A stretch of DNA of 64,000 bases. It comes from Paraburkholderia sp. GTDB taxonomy: Bacteria; Pseudomonadota; Gammaproteobacteria; Burkholderiales; Burkholderiaceae. The stretch spans positions 247,779-311,778 of the forward strand of contig SCRN01000025.1 of NCBI GenBank assembly GCA_004322045.1, in the 5' to 3' direction. Shown here in pieces: positions 44,098 through 52,673 of the stretch. Under the pieces are notes generated by a model, which worked only from the letters and a program-made list of their open reading frames with translations, did no database searches and was not told the origin of the DNA. Made by a program: the position numbers and the translations under genes. The first letter of the stretch is position 1. Each line of letters opens with the position of its first letter.

Positions 44098-45269
44098 CTG
44101 CTAGCCCGCCCCAATACATCGCTCGCCACCGTACAGGTCTTGGCGATTTGGGCCTCCGTCAACGTGGGATGCACGAGGAACATCAGGCTCGTCTCGCCGA
44201 GGTCGCGAGCGACAGGCAGCCGCTGTGCCGGCCGCCATCCCGTATCGTCGAATGCCTTCTCGAGATAGACCTCCGAGCAGGAGCCCTGGTAACACGGCAC
44301 GCCGGCAGCATTGATGGCCTCGACGATCTTGTCGCGACTCCAGCCGCTTGCAAGCCGGTCCTGCCGTACATAGACATAGCACTTGTAGTGCGCATGTACG
44401 CTACCCGCGGGCAACCCGGGCACGCGCACCGATGGATATGGCTTGCACGCTGCCCAGATGGCCGCGGCATGCGCAGCGCGCCTCTCGCTCCAATCGGTCA
44501 TGCGCCGCAATTGAATTCGACCGATCACGGCTTGCATTTCCAACATCCGCCAATTCGTCCCGATGCTCTCATGCAGCCAGCGAAAACCGGGGGCATGTTG
44601 GCGCTCATACACCGCCTCGTAGCTCTTTCCATGGTCCTTAAAGGCCCACATCGCGCGCCAAAGGGCTTCGTCGTCGGTCGTGACCATCCCACCTTCGCCG
44701 CCGGTGGTCATGATCTTGTCCTGACAGAAACTCCATGCGCCGACGTGGCCGATCGAGCCTACAGGACGCCCCTTGTAACGTGCCCCGTGCGCCTGAGCGC
44801 AGTCCTCGATGATCTTGAGGCCATGCCGCTCGGCCAATTCCATGATCGGATCCATGTCGCACGGCCAGCCGGCCAGGTGAACGCAAATCACGGCTTTCGT
44901 ACGCGGCGTGAGAACACGCGCAATCGTTTCGGCTGACAGGTTGCCGCTATCGGCGTCCACGTCGGCAAATACCGGCGTTGCGCCAGCATTAACCACGGCG
45001 GACACGCTAGCGATGAACGTGCGCGGCGTAACTACCACCTCGTCGCCCGCGCCGACGCCGAGACCTTTCAGGGCGAGATCCAGTGCCAGTGTGCCGTTGG
45101 CCAAGGCCACGGCGTAACGGGTACCCGTCCACTCGGCAAACTCTCGTTCGAACTCGCGGCATTCGGTACCGGTCCAGTAGTTCACCTTGTTCGACAACAG
45201 CACTCGCCGTACGGCGTCAGCCTCTTCATCGGTGAAATTGGGCCAAGGGGAAAAGGGAGTATTGAGCAT
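44094..45269 (-). CDS. DegT/DnrJ/EryC1 PLP-dependent aminotransferase (PglE-like)
   Basis: A 391-residue fold type I aminotransferase. The PLP lysine is Lys185 in WSFCQDKIMTTGGEGG; the PLP phosphate/ring contacts are VALANGTLALDLALKGLG and IIEDCAQAHGARY. It should transfer an amino group from glutamate to the 4-keto sugar made by the neighbouring dehydratase, giving UDP-4-amino-4,6-dideoxy-GlcNAc. The start ATG gives the typical N-terminus FSPWPNFTDEEADAVRRVL. The stop overlaps the start of the dehydratase gene by four bases. It sits between PglD- and PglF-like genes, which supports a bacillosamine-type pathway. Confidence 0.93.
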   Translation of the reverse strand: MLNTPFSPWPNFTDEEADAVRRVLLSNKVNYWTGTECREFEREFAEWTGTRYAVALANGTLALDLALKGLGVGAGDEVVVTPRTFIASVSAVVNAGATPVFADVDADSGNLSAETIARVLTPRTKAVICVHLAGWPCDMDPIMELAERHGLKIIEDCAQAHGARYKGRPVGSIGHVGAWSFCQDKIMTTGGEGGMVTTDDEALWRAMWAFKDHGKSYEAVYERQHAPGFRWLHESIGTNWRMLEMQAVIGRIQLRRMTDWSERRAAHAAAIWAACKPYPSVRVPGLPAGSVHAHYKCYVYVRQDRLASGWSRDKIVEAINAAGVPCYQGSCSEVYLEKAFDDTGWRPAQRLPVARDLGETSLMFLVHPTLTEAQIAKTCTVASDVLGRASR

Positions 45270-45288
45270 TGTATTGTCCTAGGGGACA

Positions 45289-45945
45289 TCAATTGGAGCG
45301 GCGTTCCATCGGCCGAGCCGGATTGCCGACAACCGTCGTGCCTGCAGCAACACCCTTGGTGACGACGGCGCCCATGCCCACGATCGCGCCGCGCCCGATG
45401 ACGAGCGGCGCACCCGGCTCGCCTTGGCGCAGAATTGCACCGGTTCCGATGTAGGCGTGATCCTCGATCACAACGTTGCCGTTGCATTGGACGCCCGGGG
45501 CGAACGTGACGAAATCGCCAATGACGCAATCGTGCGCCACATAGCTGTAGATGTTGGCATGGAAGTGTTTGCCGACCCGGATGTTGCTCGTGAGATTGAC
45601 GAACGAGCACAGCGTTGCGCCTGGACCCATCTCTATCGCATCCAGCTCAACGACGTTCGCCCCCTTTACTGTCACGAACTGCACGCCGTCGCTCTCGCAT
45701 CGAGCAGCGAGTTTCTCACGCACACCGCTATTGGCGATGGCTATATTGATATGCCGCGACGTAGCCGGCTCCGCCATCCATTGCGCGTAAGTGAGCACGC
45801 GTTGGCCGTTTGCATGGGATGCCGGCGGATTGTCATCGACGAACACCAATTCCCAGGGTTCTTGCTCCGCCTGCAGTTGTCGACGCAACAAGGGCAGCAC
45901 TTCGCGGCCGAAACCGCTCACGCCGAAAATGGCAAATTTTTTCAT
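45289..45945 (-). CDS. sugar O/N-acetyltransferase, PglD-like
   Basis: A 218-residue protein. The N-terminal Rossmann-like domain (KKFAIFGVSGFGREVLPLL) binds the UDP-sugar. The C-terminal half is a left-handed beta helix built from hexapeptides (GKHFHANIYSYVAHDCVIGD, VTFAPGVQCNGNVVIEDHAY). The catalytic His is probably in SYVAHDCVIGD. PglD transfers acetyl from acetyl-CoA to the C4 amino group, completing UDP-N,N'-diacetylbacillosamine; the same is proposed here. It lies five bases after the PglC-like gene and 20 bases before the aminotransferase gene. Confidence 0.9.
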   Translation of the reverse strand: MKKFAIFGVSGFGREVLPLLRRQLQAEQEPWELVFVDDNPPASHANGQRVLTYAQWMAEPATSRHINIAIANSGVREKLAARCESDGVQFVTVKGANVVELDAIEMGPGATLCSFVNLTSNIRVGKHFHANIYSYVAHDCVIGDFVTFAPGVQCNGNVVIEDHAYIGTGAILRQGEPGAPLVIGRGAIVGMGAVVTKGVAAGTTVVGNPARPMERRSN

Positions 45946-45949
45946 CGAT

Positions 45950-46567
45950 TCATCTCTTCGGTTGCTTGGATGGACTCTTCTCGCTACCCGTGAACTTGGA
46001 CATCGTGGCTTCGCCGGCCGCGCTAATCCCTTCGCGCACGAGCACCTTGCGCAGCGTCAACCACAAAATCCTCAGATCCAGCCAGAGTGTGCGGTGATCG
46101 ACGTACCAGACGTCCAACGCGAATTTCTCCTCCCAACTGAGAGCATTGCGGCCGTTCACTTGGGCCCAGCCGGTAACCCCCGGCCGCACGTCGTGACGAC
46201 GTGCCTGTTGCGGCGTGTACAGCGGCAGATACTCCATCAGTAAGGGCCGCGGCCCAACCAAGCTCATGTCGCCCTTCAGGACATTCCAAAGCTCCGGTAA
46301 CTCGTCCAGACTCGTGGATCGCAAGAAGCGGCCAAACGGCGTCAGGCGCTGTGCATCGGGCAACAACTGACCGTCTGAGCCCCGCGCGTCGGTCATCGTA
46401 CGAAACTTGAGCATCGTAAACGGCCGCGCGTTTAGGCCAGGCCTAGTCTGGCGAAAGAAAGCAGGCTTACCCAACCTGCGTCGCACTAGCCACGTCAGGA
46501 CCAGCAACGGAACAGCGAGGACGATCAGCGCGGTACCGGCGATCACAATATCGAAAAACCGCTTCAT
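45950..46567 (-). CDS. undecaprenyl-phosphate sugar-1-phosphate transferase (PglC-like, small monotopic)
   Basis: A 205-residue minimal phosphoglycosyltransferase. One N-terminal re-entrant membrane helix (FFDIVIAGTALIVLAVPLLV) is followed by the catalytic core: PAFFRQTRPGL, FTMLKFRTM, the essential Asp-Glu dyad in STSLDELPELWNVLKGDMSLVGPRP, and RPGVTGWAQVNGRNALSWEE. It should place phospho-diacetylbacillosamine (or a related sugar) on undecaprenyl phosphate. A short Ser/Lys-rich tail (KFTGSEKSPSKQPKR) closes it. Its ATG overlaps the preceding glycosyltransferase stop (ATGA). It is a second, unrelated initiating enzyme in this window beside the WecA-like one. Confidence 0.93.
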   Translation of the reverse strand: MKRFFDIVIAGTALIVLAVPLLVLTWLVRRRLGKPAFFRQTRPGLNARPFTMLKFRTMTDARGSDGQLLPDAQRLTPFGRFLRSTSLDELPELWNVLKGDMSLVGPRPLLMEYLPLYTPQQARRHDVRPGVTGWAQVNGRNALSWEEKFALDVWYVDHRTLWLDLRILWLTLRKVLVREGISAAGEATMSKFTGSEKSPSKQPKR

Positions 46568-47682
46568 GAAATTCCCATCTCGCCCAGCATGACAGCGTTC
46601 ACCTTATGGACGTCGTATTTCTCGACCGCGATTTCGCGTGCACGCAGGCCCATCGTCTTAGCCAACGCTTTGTCGTCGATAAAGCGCTGCATCGCGCGTT
46701 CGAGTGCTTCAACGGATTTGACCGGTACGAGTAAACCATTCACGCCGTCCACCACCGTCTCGCGGCAACCGGGGGCATCCGTCGTGATCACAGCACGCTG
46801 CATTGCCATTGCCTCGAGCACAGTGCGCGGCGTCCCCTCACGATACGACGGCAGCACATACACCGTGCTGCTCGCGATCGCGGGCCGGACATCCGACAGC
46901 TTTCCAAGATAGTCGACTACGCCCTCGCCCACCCAAGCGTCGAGTTCCTGCTGCTTGATCGAATCCGGATTCGAATCGATCCACCCGACCAACGCAAACG
47001 AGGCCTTCATTCCTTTCGCACGGATCCGCCGCGCCGCCTCCACATACTCGCGCACCCCCTTGTCCCCAAGCAAGCGCGCGATCAGCAGAAAACGGGGGGT
47101 TCCCTCAGGCAAAGGCATCGCCTGAAAACCGCTCACATCGACCCCCGAGCCATTTACGACACAGGAAGGAACGCGGGCGGGTAAGATCGCGCGCTGGCGA
47201 AACATCGCCTCGTCGTCCGGGTTTTGGAAGAAAACCTTGTCCGCGCGGCTGAGCGCGAGCGCATAGAGGCGCTGGACGAGCGCCTGCAAACGGCCTCGCC
47301 CGCTTTCTTGCTGAAATGCGTAACCCAGCCCGGTGATCAACGCGAAACGACGCGGCACGCGCGCCAGCCAGGCGGCCAATGTCCCGTAAATGACGGGCTT
47401 GATCGTGTAGCCCATCACAAAATCGGGCCGGATGCGGCGCATCAAACGATGCAGGTCCAGCAGCGTGCGCAGGTCTGCCAGAGGGTCGGTACCCGTGCGA
47501 CGCATCCGCACGTCATGGACGATGAGACCCTGCGCCTCCAATCTCGCACGCACCGGATGCGACGCGGGCAGATCGGGCGCGGCGACATGGACCTGTAGCC
47601 CCTTGGCTTGGAGTGCGGCGATTAGCGGCCCGCGGAACCCGACCAACGACTCGGCGAAACTCGCAATCATCAAGAACTTCAC
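46564..47682 (-). CDS. family 4 glycosyltransferase (PglA-like)
   Basis: A 372-residue GT-B enzyme. The start is the GTG at 47682 (VKFLMIASFAESLVGFRGPL), which overlaps the amidotransferase stop (GTGA). The longer reading into that gene is discounted. The N-domain has MGYTIKPVIYGTLAAWLARV and ITGLGYAFQQE. The donor domain has LLIARLLGDKGVREYVEAAR, LPSYREGTPRTVLEAMAMQR and APGCRETVVDGVNG. It is similar to the OgcB-type enzyme at 35584 and to PglA, which adds GalNAc or a related residue to the first lipid-linked sugar. Acting right after PglC is the best guess. Confidence 0.88.
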   Translation of the reverse strand: MKFLMIASFAESLVGFRGPLIAALQAKGLQVHVAAPDLPASHPVRARLEAQGLIVHDVRMRRTGTDPLADLRTLLDLHRLMRRIRPDFVMGYTIKPVIYGTLAAWLARVPRRFALITGLGYAFQQESGRGRLQALVQRLYALALSRADKVFFQNPDDEAMFRQRAILPARVPSCVVNGSGVDVSGFQAMPLPEGTPRFLLIARLLGDKGVREYVEAARRIRAKGMKASFALVGWIDSNPDSIKQQELDAWVGEGVVDYLGKLSDVRPAIASSTVYVLPSYREGTPRTVLEAMAMQRAVITTDAPGCRETVVDGVNGLLVPVKSVEALERAMQRFIDDKALAKTMGLRAREIAVEKYDVHKVNAVMLGEMGIS

Positions 47683-49676
47683 GCAGCGCGCTCCGCCAGC
47701 GTCGACTCGAACGCCGTCTCGTTGGCCAACCAGGCCTGAAACATCAGCACGCACCAGAGCGGATGCTGCCAATTGCGCTGCCCGCTCAAGTGCTCCTGCC
47801 ACTTCCGGCGGATCGGCGTAGGGTTTAGCATCCCTTCACGCCGCAAGCGCTGCTCGCTGAGCAAGTCTTCCGCCCAGTCACGCAGCGGCCCGCGCAACCA
47901 ACTGTCGATCGGCACGCCGAAGCCCATTTTTGGCCGCTCGATCAAGGTGCGCGGCACGTGCCGGTAGAGTACTTGTCGCAGAATCCACTTGGTGGTGTAG
48001 CTGGCGCCCTCCTGCCGCAATTTGTAGTCGAGCGGCAGCTTCCACGCGAATTCGACGACCCGGTGATCGAGAAACGGTACGCGCGTCTCCAGGCTCGTGC
48101 CCATCGCGGCACGATCCACCTTCGTCAGGATGTCGTCCGGGAGATAGGTCAGCAGATCGAGCGCCATCATGCGCTCGACTTCGCCAAGCCCGTCGAGCTC
48201 CGGCGCGGCGCCCGTGAGCATCGTGGCCGGCTCGACGCCGCCCACGACGATGTCCCCCGGGTTTTGCCATTGGGACACCATGCCGAGATACAGTTCGGCC
48301 GGCGACCCGGCAGCCATCACACCGGCGCCTTTGTGTATCTTCTCGCCGATATTGGCCCAGCGCGCGGCGCCCGGATGCGACGCGGCCAGGCGATTCAAGC
48401 TGCGCGGCGAAACGCGCGTGAGGAGCCATGCAGCGGCCGAGCGCACGCTCGACGGCACCGCCGAGAGCCGCCGCCAGAGGCTGGCCGTGATCTGGTAGCG
48501 GTTGTACCCGCAGAACAGTTCGTCTCCCGCATCGCCGGAGAGTGACACGGTCACGCGCCGTCTGGCCAACTCGCTGACGAGGTAGGTAGGAATCTGCGAC
48601 GAATCGGCGAACGGTTCGTCATAGAGCGTGGGCAATCGCGGAATCACGGCCATCGCCTGTTCCGCCGTAACGTAAAGCTCCGTATGGTCGGTGCCTAAGT
48701 GCGCCGCTACCGCCTTGGCATGCTCGGCTTCGTTATAGACATCGTCGTGAAATCCGATCGAGAACGTCCGAACCGGTTGCGAAGATTGCGCCTGCATCAG
48801 CGCCACGACCGTCGACGAGTCGACGCCGCCGGACAAGAATGCCCCCAGCGGCACGTCGCCCATCATCTGTTGCCGAACGGCATCTCGCAACAACCGTTCG
48901 AGCGCATCCACCGCCTCATCGGCACTGCCTGCGAATGGTTCACGCGCGCCTTGTAGCGCCGCTTGCGCGCCGGACCAATACGAGCGCAACACCCGTTCGG
49001 GTCGATGCGGAGCAACCTCGAGCAGATGGCCGGGCAGTAGCTTGCGAATTCCTTGATAGATCGAATGCTCGCCCGGCACGTTGTTGTGGCGCATGTAGAC
49101 GCACAAGGCGTCGCGGTCGATCCGCTTTTCGAACGCCGGGTGCGCATGTAACGCTTTCAACTCGGAGCCGAACAGGAAAGACCTTGCGCCAGCCGTTCCC
49201 TGCCAACCGTAGTAGAGCGGTTTCTCCCCAATCCGGTCGCGCGCCAACGTCAAGACGCGCGTTTGCCGATCCCACAACGCAATGGCAAACATCCCCACCG
49301 CACGGCGCAACGTGGCATCGATGCCCCAGGCGTCGATCCCCGCCAACAGGGTCTCGGTATCGGAATGGCCGCGCCATTGCGGCGCGGCACCGGCCTGCTC
49401 CAACGCCTCGCGAAGCGCGAGGTGATTATAGATTTCGCCGTTATACGCGATGATGTAGCGGCCGCTGGCCGCTTTCATCGGCTGATGCCCCGCCGGCGAC
49501 AAGTCGACGATGGCCAAACGGCGGTGACCGAACCCCACGAGCGCATCCGGGTCGCACCAGACGTCGCCGTCGTCAGGGCCGCGATGGCGGATCCGATCGG
49601 CCATCGCGGTGAGGACGGCCGCACGCTCCTCAGCCTTGGCGAGCTTGCCGCCCATGAATCCTGTGATTCCGCACAT
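47679..49676 (-). CDS. asparagine-synthase-like glutamine amidotransferase (AsnB/WbpS family)
   Basis: A 665-residue two-domain protein. The ATG at 49676 gives MCGITGF with the catalytic Cys2 of class II (Ntn) glutaminases. GPDDGDVWCDPDALVGFGHR, YNGEIYNH and GHSDTETLLAG are glutaminase motifs. The synthetase half has the pyrophosphate loop FLSGGVDSSTV and later SLSGDAGDELFCGYNRY. In polysaccharide clusters such enzymes (for example WbpS in Pseudomonas aeruginosa O6) amidate uronic acids. With UDP-GalNAcA genes in the same run, amidation of a GalNAcA residue is the leading hypothesis. True asparagine synthesis cannot be excluded. Confidence 0.9.
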   Translation of the reverse strand: MCGITGFMGGKLAKAEERAAVLTAMADRIRHRGPDDGDVWCDPDALVGFGHRRLAIVDLSPAGHQPMKAASGRYIIAYNGEIYNHLALREALEQAGAAPQWRGHSDTETLLAGIDAWGIDATLRRAVGMFAIALWDRQTRVLTLARDRIGEKPLYYGWQGTAGARSFLFGSELKALHAHPAFEKRIDRDALCVYMRHNNVPGEHSIYQGIRKLLPGHLLEVAPHRPERVLRSYWSGAQAALQGAREPFAGSADEAVDALERLLRDAVRQQMMGDVPLGAFLSGGVDSSTVVALMQAQSSQPVRTFSIGFHDDVYNEAEHAKAVAAHLGTDHTELYVTAEQAMAVIPRLPTLYDEPFADSSQIPTYLVSELARRRVTVSLSGDAGDELFCGYNRYQITASLWRRLSAVPSSVRSAAAWLLTRVSPRSLNRLAASHPGAARWANIGEKIHKGAGVMAAGSPAELYLGMVSQWQNPGDIVVGGVEPATMLTGAAPELDGLGEVERMMALDLLTYLPDDILTKVDRAAMGTSLETRVPFLDHRVVEFAWKLPLDYKLRQEGASYTTKWILRQVLYRHVPRTLIERPKMGFGVPIDSWLRGPLRDWAEDLLSEQRLRREGMLNPTPIRRKWQEHLSGQRNWQHPLWCVLMFQAWLANETAFESTLAERAA

Positions 49677-49678
49677 GA

Positions 49679-50740
49679 TCAGCGCGCTCCTGCTCGAATC
49701 AACATTTGGGCAAGCCGGGGCGCGACCCGCTGTACGCAATACGCTTGCTCGACGCGAACGCGTCCAGCGGCACCCATCGCCGAGCGCAAAGGCGAACTCT
49801 CAAGCAATTGGCTCAATTTGATCTCCCAGTCTTGCGGCCCATCGGCGAGAAACCCGTTCTCGCCCTCACGCACGATCTGCACATTGACGCCCACCGGAGA
49901 GGCAACCACCGGCAAACCACACGCCATGTACTGAATCAACTTGTAACCGCACTTGCCTCGCTCCCAAGGCGAGTCTTTCAGCGGCATGATGCCGATGTCG
50001 CATTGAGCGATCGATTCGGCTTCCGTGTCTTCGGCCCAAGACACGCACTCCACCTCGACCCCCGGTATCGACATCTCGGCGCCGATTACACGCAACTTGA
50101 TTGCGTAACGTGCCGCGAGCCGGCGTAGCGGCTCCGCGAGCTCCCTCACATAGGCGACCGTCGAAGGCGAACCGATCCAAACGATACGTTGCACCGAGCC
50201 ATCGTGGCCGACCGTATCGATCGGATAGCGGTCCAGATCGACGACTGTCGGGACAATTTCGACCCATCGCGCACCCGCATCGCGCGCACGCTGCGCAAGG
50301 TATTCGTTGCCCGCAACGATCAGGCTCGCTCCCGCCATCAGGCGATCGATGCGCCGCCCCAACAAACGGCGGACCCATTTCGAACGATGCAGGTCGTAAT
50401 TATGAAAGAGCGCGTCGTCGTAATCGAGCACATAGGGGACACCGCGCAGCAAGGTGCGCTCGATCGAAGCCGGAAACCACGGTAACGCCTCCTTCTCGAT
50501 CCACAACAAATCGTAGCGACGGCGACGCCCCAAACATTGCATGCGTGCGCGATAGGCGGCGAGCAGCGCACCGCGGCTGTACGATCCCGACTCATACCGG
50601 CCGCGGAGCATGTCGTCTCCGAGCAGCGGCTGCACGTCGACCTGAACGCCTGCATTTTCAAGCCATGAAACGTGCTGCAGCATGCGCACGCGCGACGAGG
50701 CCCCCAGCCTGCCGTAACGAGTCAGCGCAAGAACTTTCAT
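49679..50740 (-). CDS. glycosyltransferase, GT-B family 4
   Basis: A 353-residue enzyme. The ATG at 50740 (MKVLALTRYGRLGASSRVRM) overlaps the preceding stop (ATGA). The N-domain includes YDLLWIEKEALPWFPASIER and YVLDYDDALFHNYDLHRSKW, a set found in uncharacterised O-antigen and capsule GT4 enzymes. The C-domain has IVWIGSPSTVAYVRELAEPL, DIGIMPLKDSPWERGKCGYK and QYMACGLPVVASPVGVN. The EX7E motif is modified (ERGKCGYK), as is usual in this subgroup. Donor and acceptor unknown. Two bases separate it from the amidotransferase start. Confidence 0.87.
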   Translation of the reverse strand: MKVLALTRYGRLGASSRVRMLQHVSWLENAGVQVDVQPLLGDDMLRGRYESGSYSRGALLAAYRARMQCLGRRRRYDLLWIEKEALPWFPASIERTLLRGVPYVLDYDDALFHNYDLHRSKWVRRLLGRRIDRLMAGASLIVAGNEYLAQRARDAGARWVEIVPTVVDLDRYPIDTVGHDGSVQRIVWIGSPSTVAYVRELAEPLRRLAARYAIKLRVIGAEMSIPGVEVECVSWAEDTEAESIAQCDIGIMPLKDSPWERGKCGYKLIQYMACGLPVVASPVGVNVQIVREGENGFLADGPQDWEIKLSQLLESSPLRSAMGAAGRVRVEQAYCVQRVAPRLAQMLIRAGAR

Positions 50741-51681
50741 CGCTTCGACGCTTTCAAAATCGCGGGCAACGAACGCGCAAGCATGCCGTAGCCTCGCAGC
50801 GTGTTGCGAACATCTTCGAGGCCGCCCCGTACCGCGGCAAACAGCAACCGCGAGATCGGCTCGATACACATCGTCACGCCAACCAATGCCCAAGCCTGCA
50901 CGCGAGAAAAATGCTTAAAGCCATATAGCAGGCGGCTACGCAAAGAATAGAACAAACGGGTCGCTTTGATTTGCCGCGAAGTGCCGCCGCCTGCGTGAAA
51001 CGCTTGAGCATCGGCAAAATATACCACGCGCCCGCCGGCCTGCTTTACGCGCAATGACAGGTCGAGGTCTTCGAGATAAACAAAAAAACGTTCGTCGAAT
51101 CCCTGGAGCGATTCGAAAATTCTCCTTCGAATCAAATAAAAGGCGCCGATCACATGATCGACGTCCCGCGTCTCGCCGTGGTCCCAATCCGCCATATGAA
51201 GCGTGTAGCTGCGCAGCGCGGGTAGCCGATCGAGGCCGAGCGCCGCCGCCGCGAACATGCCGACCGTGGGAAAGCGCGCGCAGGCGCGCGCTGTATGCCC
51301 CTGCTCGTCGATCAGCCGGATGCCGGTAACGAGCACGTTGGCGTTATCGGCGCGCTCCATAAACGCAAGCGGTGACGACAGCGAATCCTCGAACACACGC
51401 GCATCGGGGTTGAGAAACAAAACGTACTCGGCATTGCCCAAGGTAACACCCTGATTGCACGCCGCACCGAACCCACGATTGCTCTTATTTCTGATCACAT
51501 GAACCGGGAAGCCCCAATCACCCTTGGCAACAACACACTCGAGCGAGTCGTCGACCGAGGCGTTATCGACGATCGCCACGGAAGCAATGAACTCCCTGCC
51601 GAAACGCTTCAAGCTCAGCATGGCATCGAGCAACTGCCCGCCGGACGACCAATTCACGATCACGATATCAATCAAATTCAT
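50737..51681 (-). CDS. family 2 glycosyltransferase, rhamnosyltransferase-like
   Basis: A 314-residue GT-A enzyme. The N-terminus is IDIVIVNWSSGGQLLDAMLS. The nucleotide Asp is in VAIVDNASVDDS, and the metal-binding region is YVLFLNPDARVFEDSL (PDA, the NPDA form common in WbbL-type rhamnosyltransferases). FDERFFVYLEDLDLSLRVKQ holds the acceptor-side ED motif. A C-terminal hydrophobic stretch lies near the membrane. With rfbBDAC upstream, L-rhamnose transfer is plausible. The ATG overlaps the wzy stop (ATGA). Confidence 0.87.
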   Translation of the reverse strand: MNLIDIVIVNWSSGGQLLDAMLSLKRFGREFIASVAIVDNASVDDSLECVVAKGDWGFPVHVIRNKSNRGFGAACNQGVTLGNAEYVLFLNPDARVFEDSLSSPLAFMERADNANVLVTGIRLIDEQGHTARACARFPTVGMFAAAALGLDRLPALRSYTLHMADWDHGETRDVDHVIGAFYLIRRRIFESLQGFDERFFVYLEDLDLSLRVKQAGGRVVYFADAQAFHAGGGTSRQIKATRLFYSLRSRLLYGFKHFSRVQAWALVGVTMCIEPISRLLFAAVRGGLEDVRNTLRGYGMLARSLPAILKASKR

Positions 51682-52673
51682 GGCGTCAGTAACGGCTCGT
51701 AGAAAAGCATTCCATAAAACAGCAGCGCCCCACTGAACAGCGCAAACGAAACGGCAAGCGCCTTGAGCGTTCGATCCTCAGACAATGTCGCCCTGACGAC
51801 ATAAACCAAGATAAACATCGACAGCAATTCTCTGAAGCGACCCGCGATCGTCGGATAGCCGACCATCGAAAAGTGGATCGCGACGCTCAGCACGATACCG
51901 ACGATCGAATACTTCATCGCCACGTCGCTGCGCTTCCATAAAAATAGCGCGACGACCACCATAGCAATATCGAACATGAACGGGATCGGAACAATTGTGC
52001 TCGGGATCTTCCACGCCGGATACGATTGAAGCACCGGCAACACCGATCTGAACCATGTAAAAAGCACGATTTTGCCGAAGAATCCGAGCAAAAACACGAT
52101 CACGCCGAAGGCCACGACGCCGAGCGCATTCAGTCTGCCCGTAAAATAGACAATCAAAAACACGATCGCCGAGTAGTGAAATCCGATCGCCGCCACCAGC
52201 ATCAGGAATTCATGCCAATGAAATTTCGTGTCACGCTTTCTGAAGTACACGAAAAAAGCGATCGAGAACGCGATCGACGCGCGCAAGACCGTCATCTCGA
52301 ACAAGATAAAATACCGCGTAAGGTAGAAATACAAGAAGACCGACGCGGCGCACCACGTCACCTCAGCGGCCCGAAACGCGACCCCCTTCAGCAACACGCA
52401 GAACGAACAGATCGCGGTGTAGATCAGGACATTGCCGAAACCCAACCAGCTCAGGCCATAGATCAAGAACCGAAAACCGACCTCGAATCTGGAATCGATC
52501 TGGGCAACGCCTTCACTCGCGCGCGCCAGACGAAAAAACCACAAGTAGTAGCGATAATCGCGACTCTCGCCAAGGTACTGATGTCCGGCAATCACGCCCA
52601 AGAAGACAGCCAGCGTGGCGAGAAATGCGATATTGACCGCCGTCCGAGCGCGCTGACGAAGCACGTCACTCAC
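51678..52673 (-). CDS. Wzy/EpsG-type polysaccharide polymerase
   Basis: A 331-residue polytopic protein with about 10 membrane helices and composition poorer in GC than its neighbours, as usual for wzy. The start is the GTG at 52673 (VSDVLRQRARTAVNIAFLAT). It overlaps the flippase stop and has a perfect AAGGAGG four bases upstream, so the longer frame to 53030 is rejected. EpsG-like features are DYRYYLWFFRLAR, SRFEVGFRFLIYGLSWLGFG and GFHYSAIVFLIVYF, then GRFRELLSMF. It should join lipid-linked repeat units in the periplasm, under Wzz control. Assignment is by topology and context, since Wzy proteins share little sequence. Confidence 0.78.
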   Translation of the reverse strand: MSDVLRQRARTAVNIAFLATLAVFLGVIAGHQYLGESRDYRYYLWFFRLARASEGVAQIDSRFEVGFRFLIYGLSWLGFGNVLIYTAICSFCVLLKGVAFRAAEVTWCAASVFLYFYLTRYFILFEMTVLRASIAFSIAFFVYFRKRDTKFHWHEFLMLVAAIGFHYSAIVFLIVYFTGRLNALGVVAFGVIVFLLGFFGKIVLFTWFRSVLPVLQSYPAWKIPSTIVPIPFMFDIAMVVVALFLWKRSDVAMKYSIVGIVLSVAIHFSMVGYPTIAGRFRELLSMFILVYVVRATLSEDRTLKALAVSFALFSGALLFYGMLFYEPLLTP

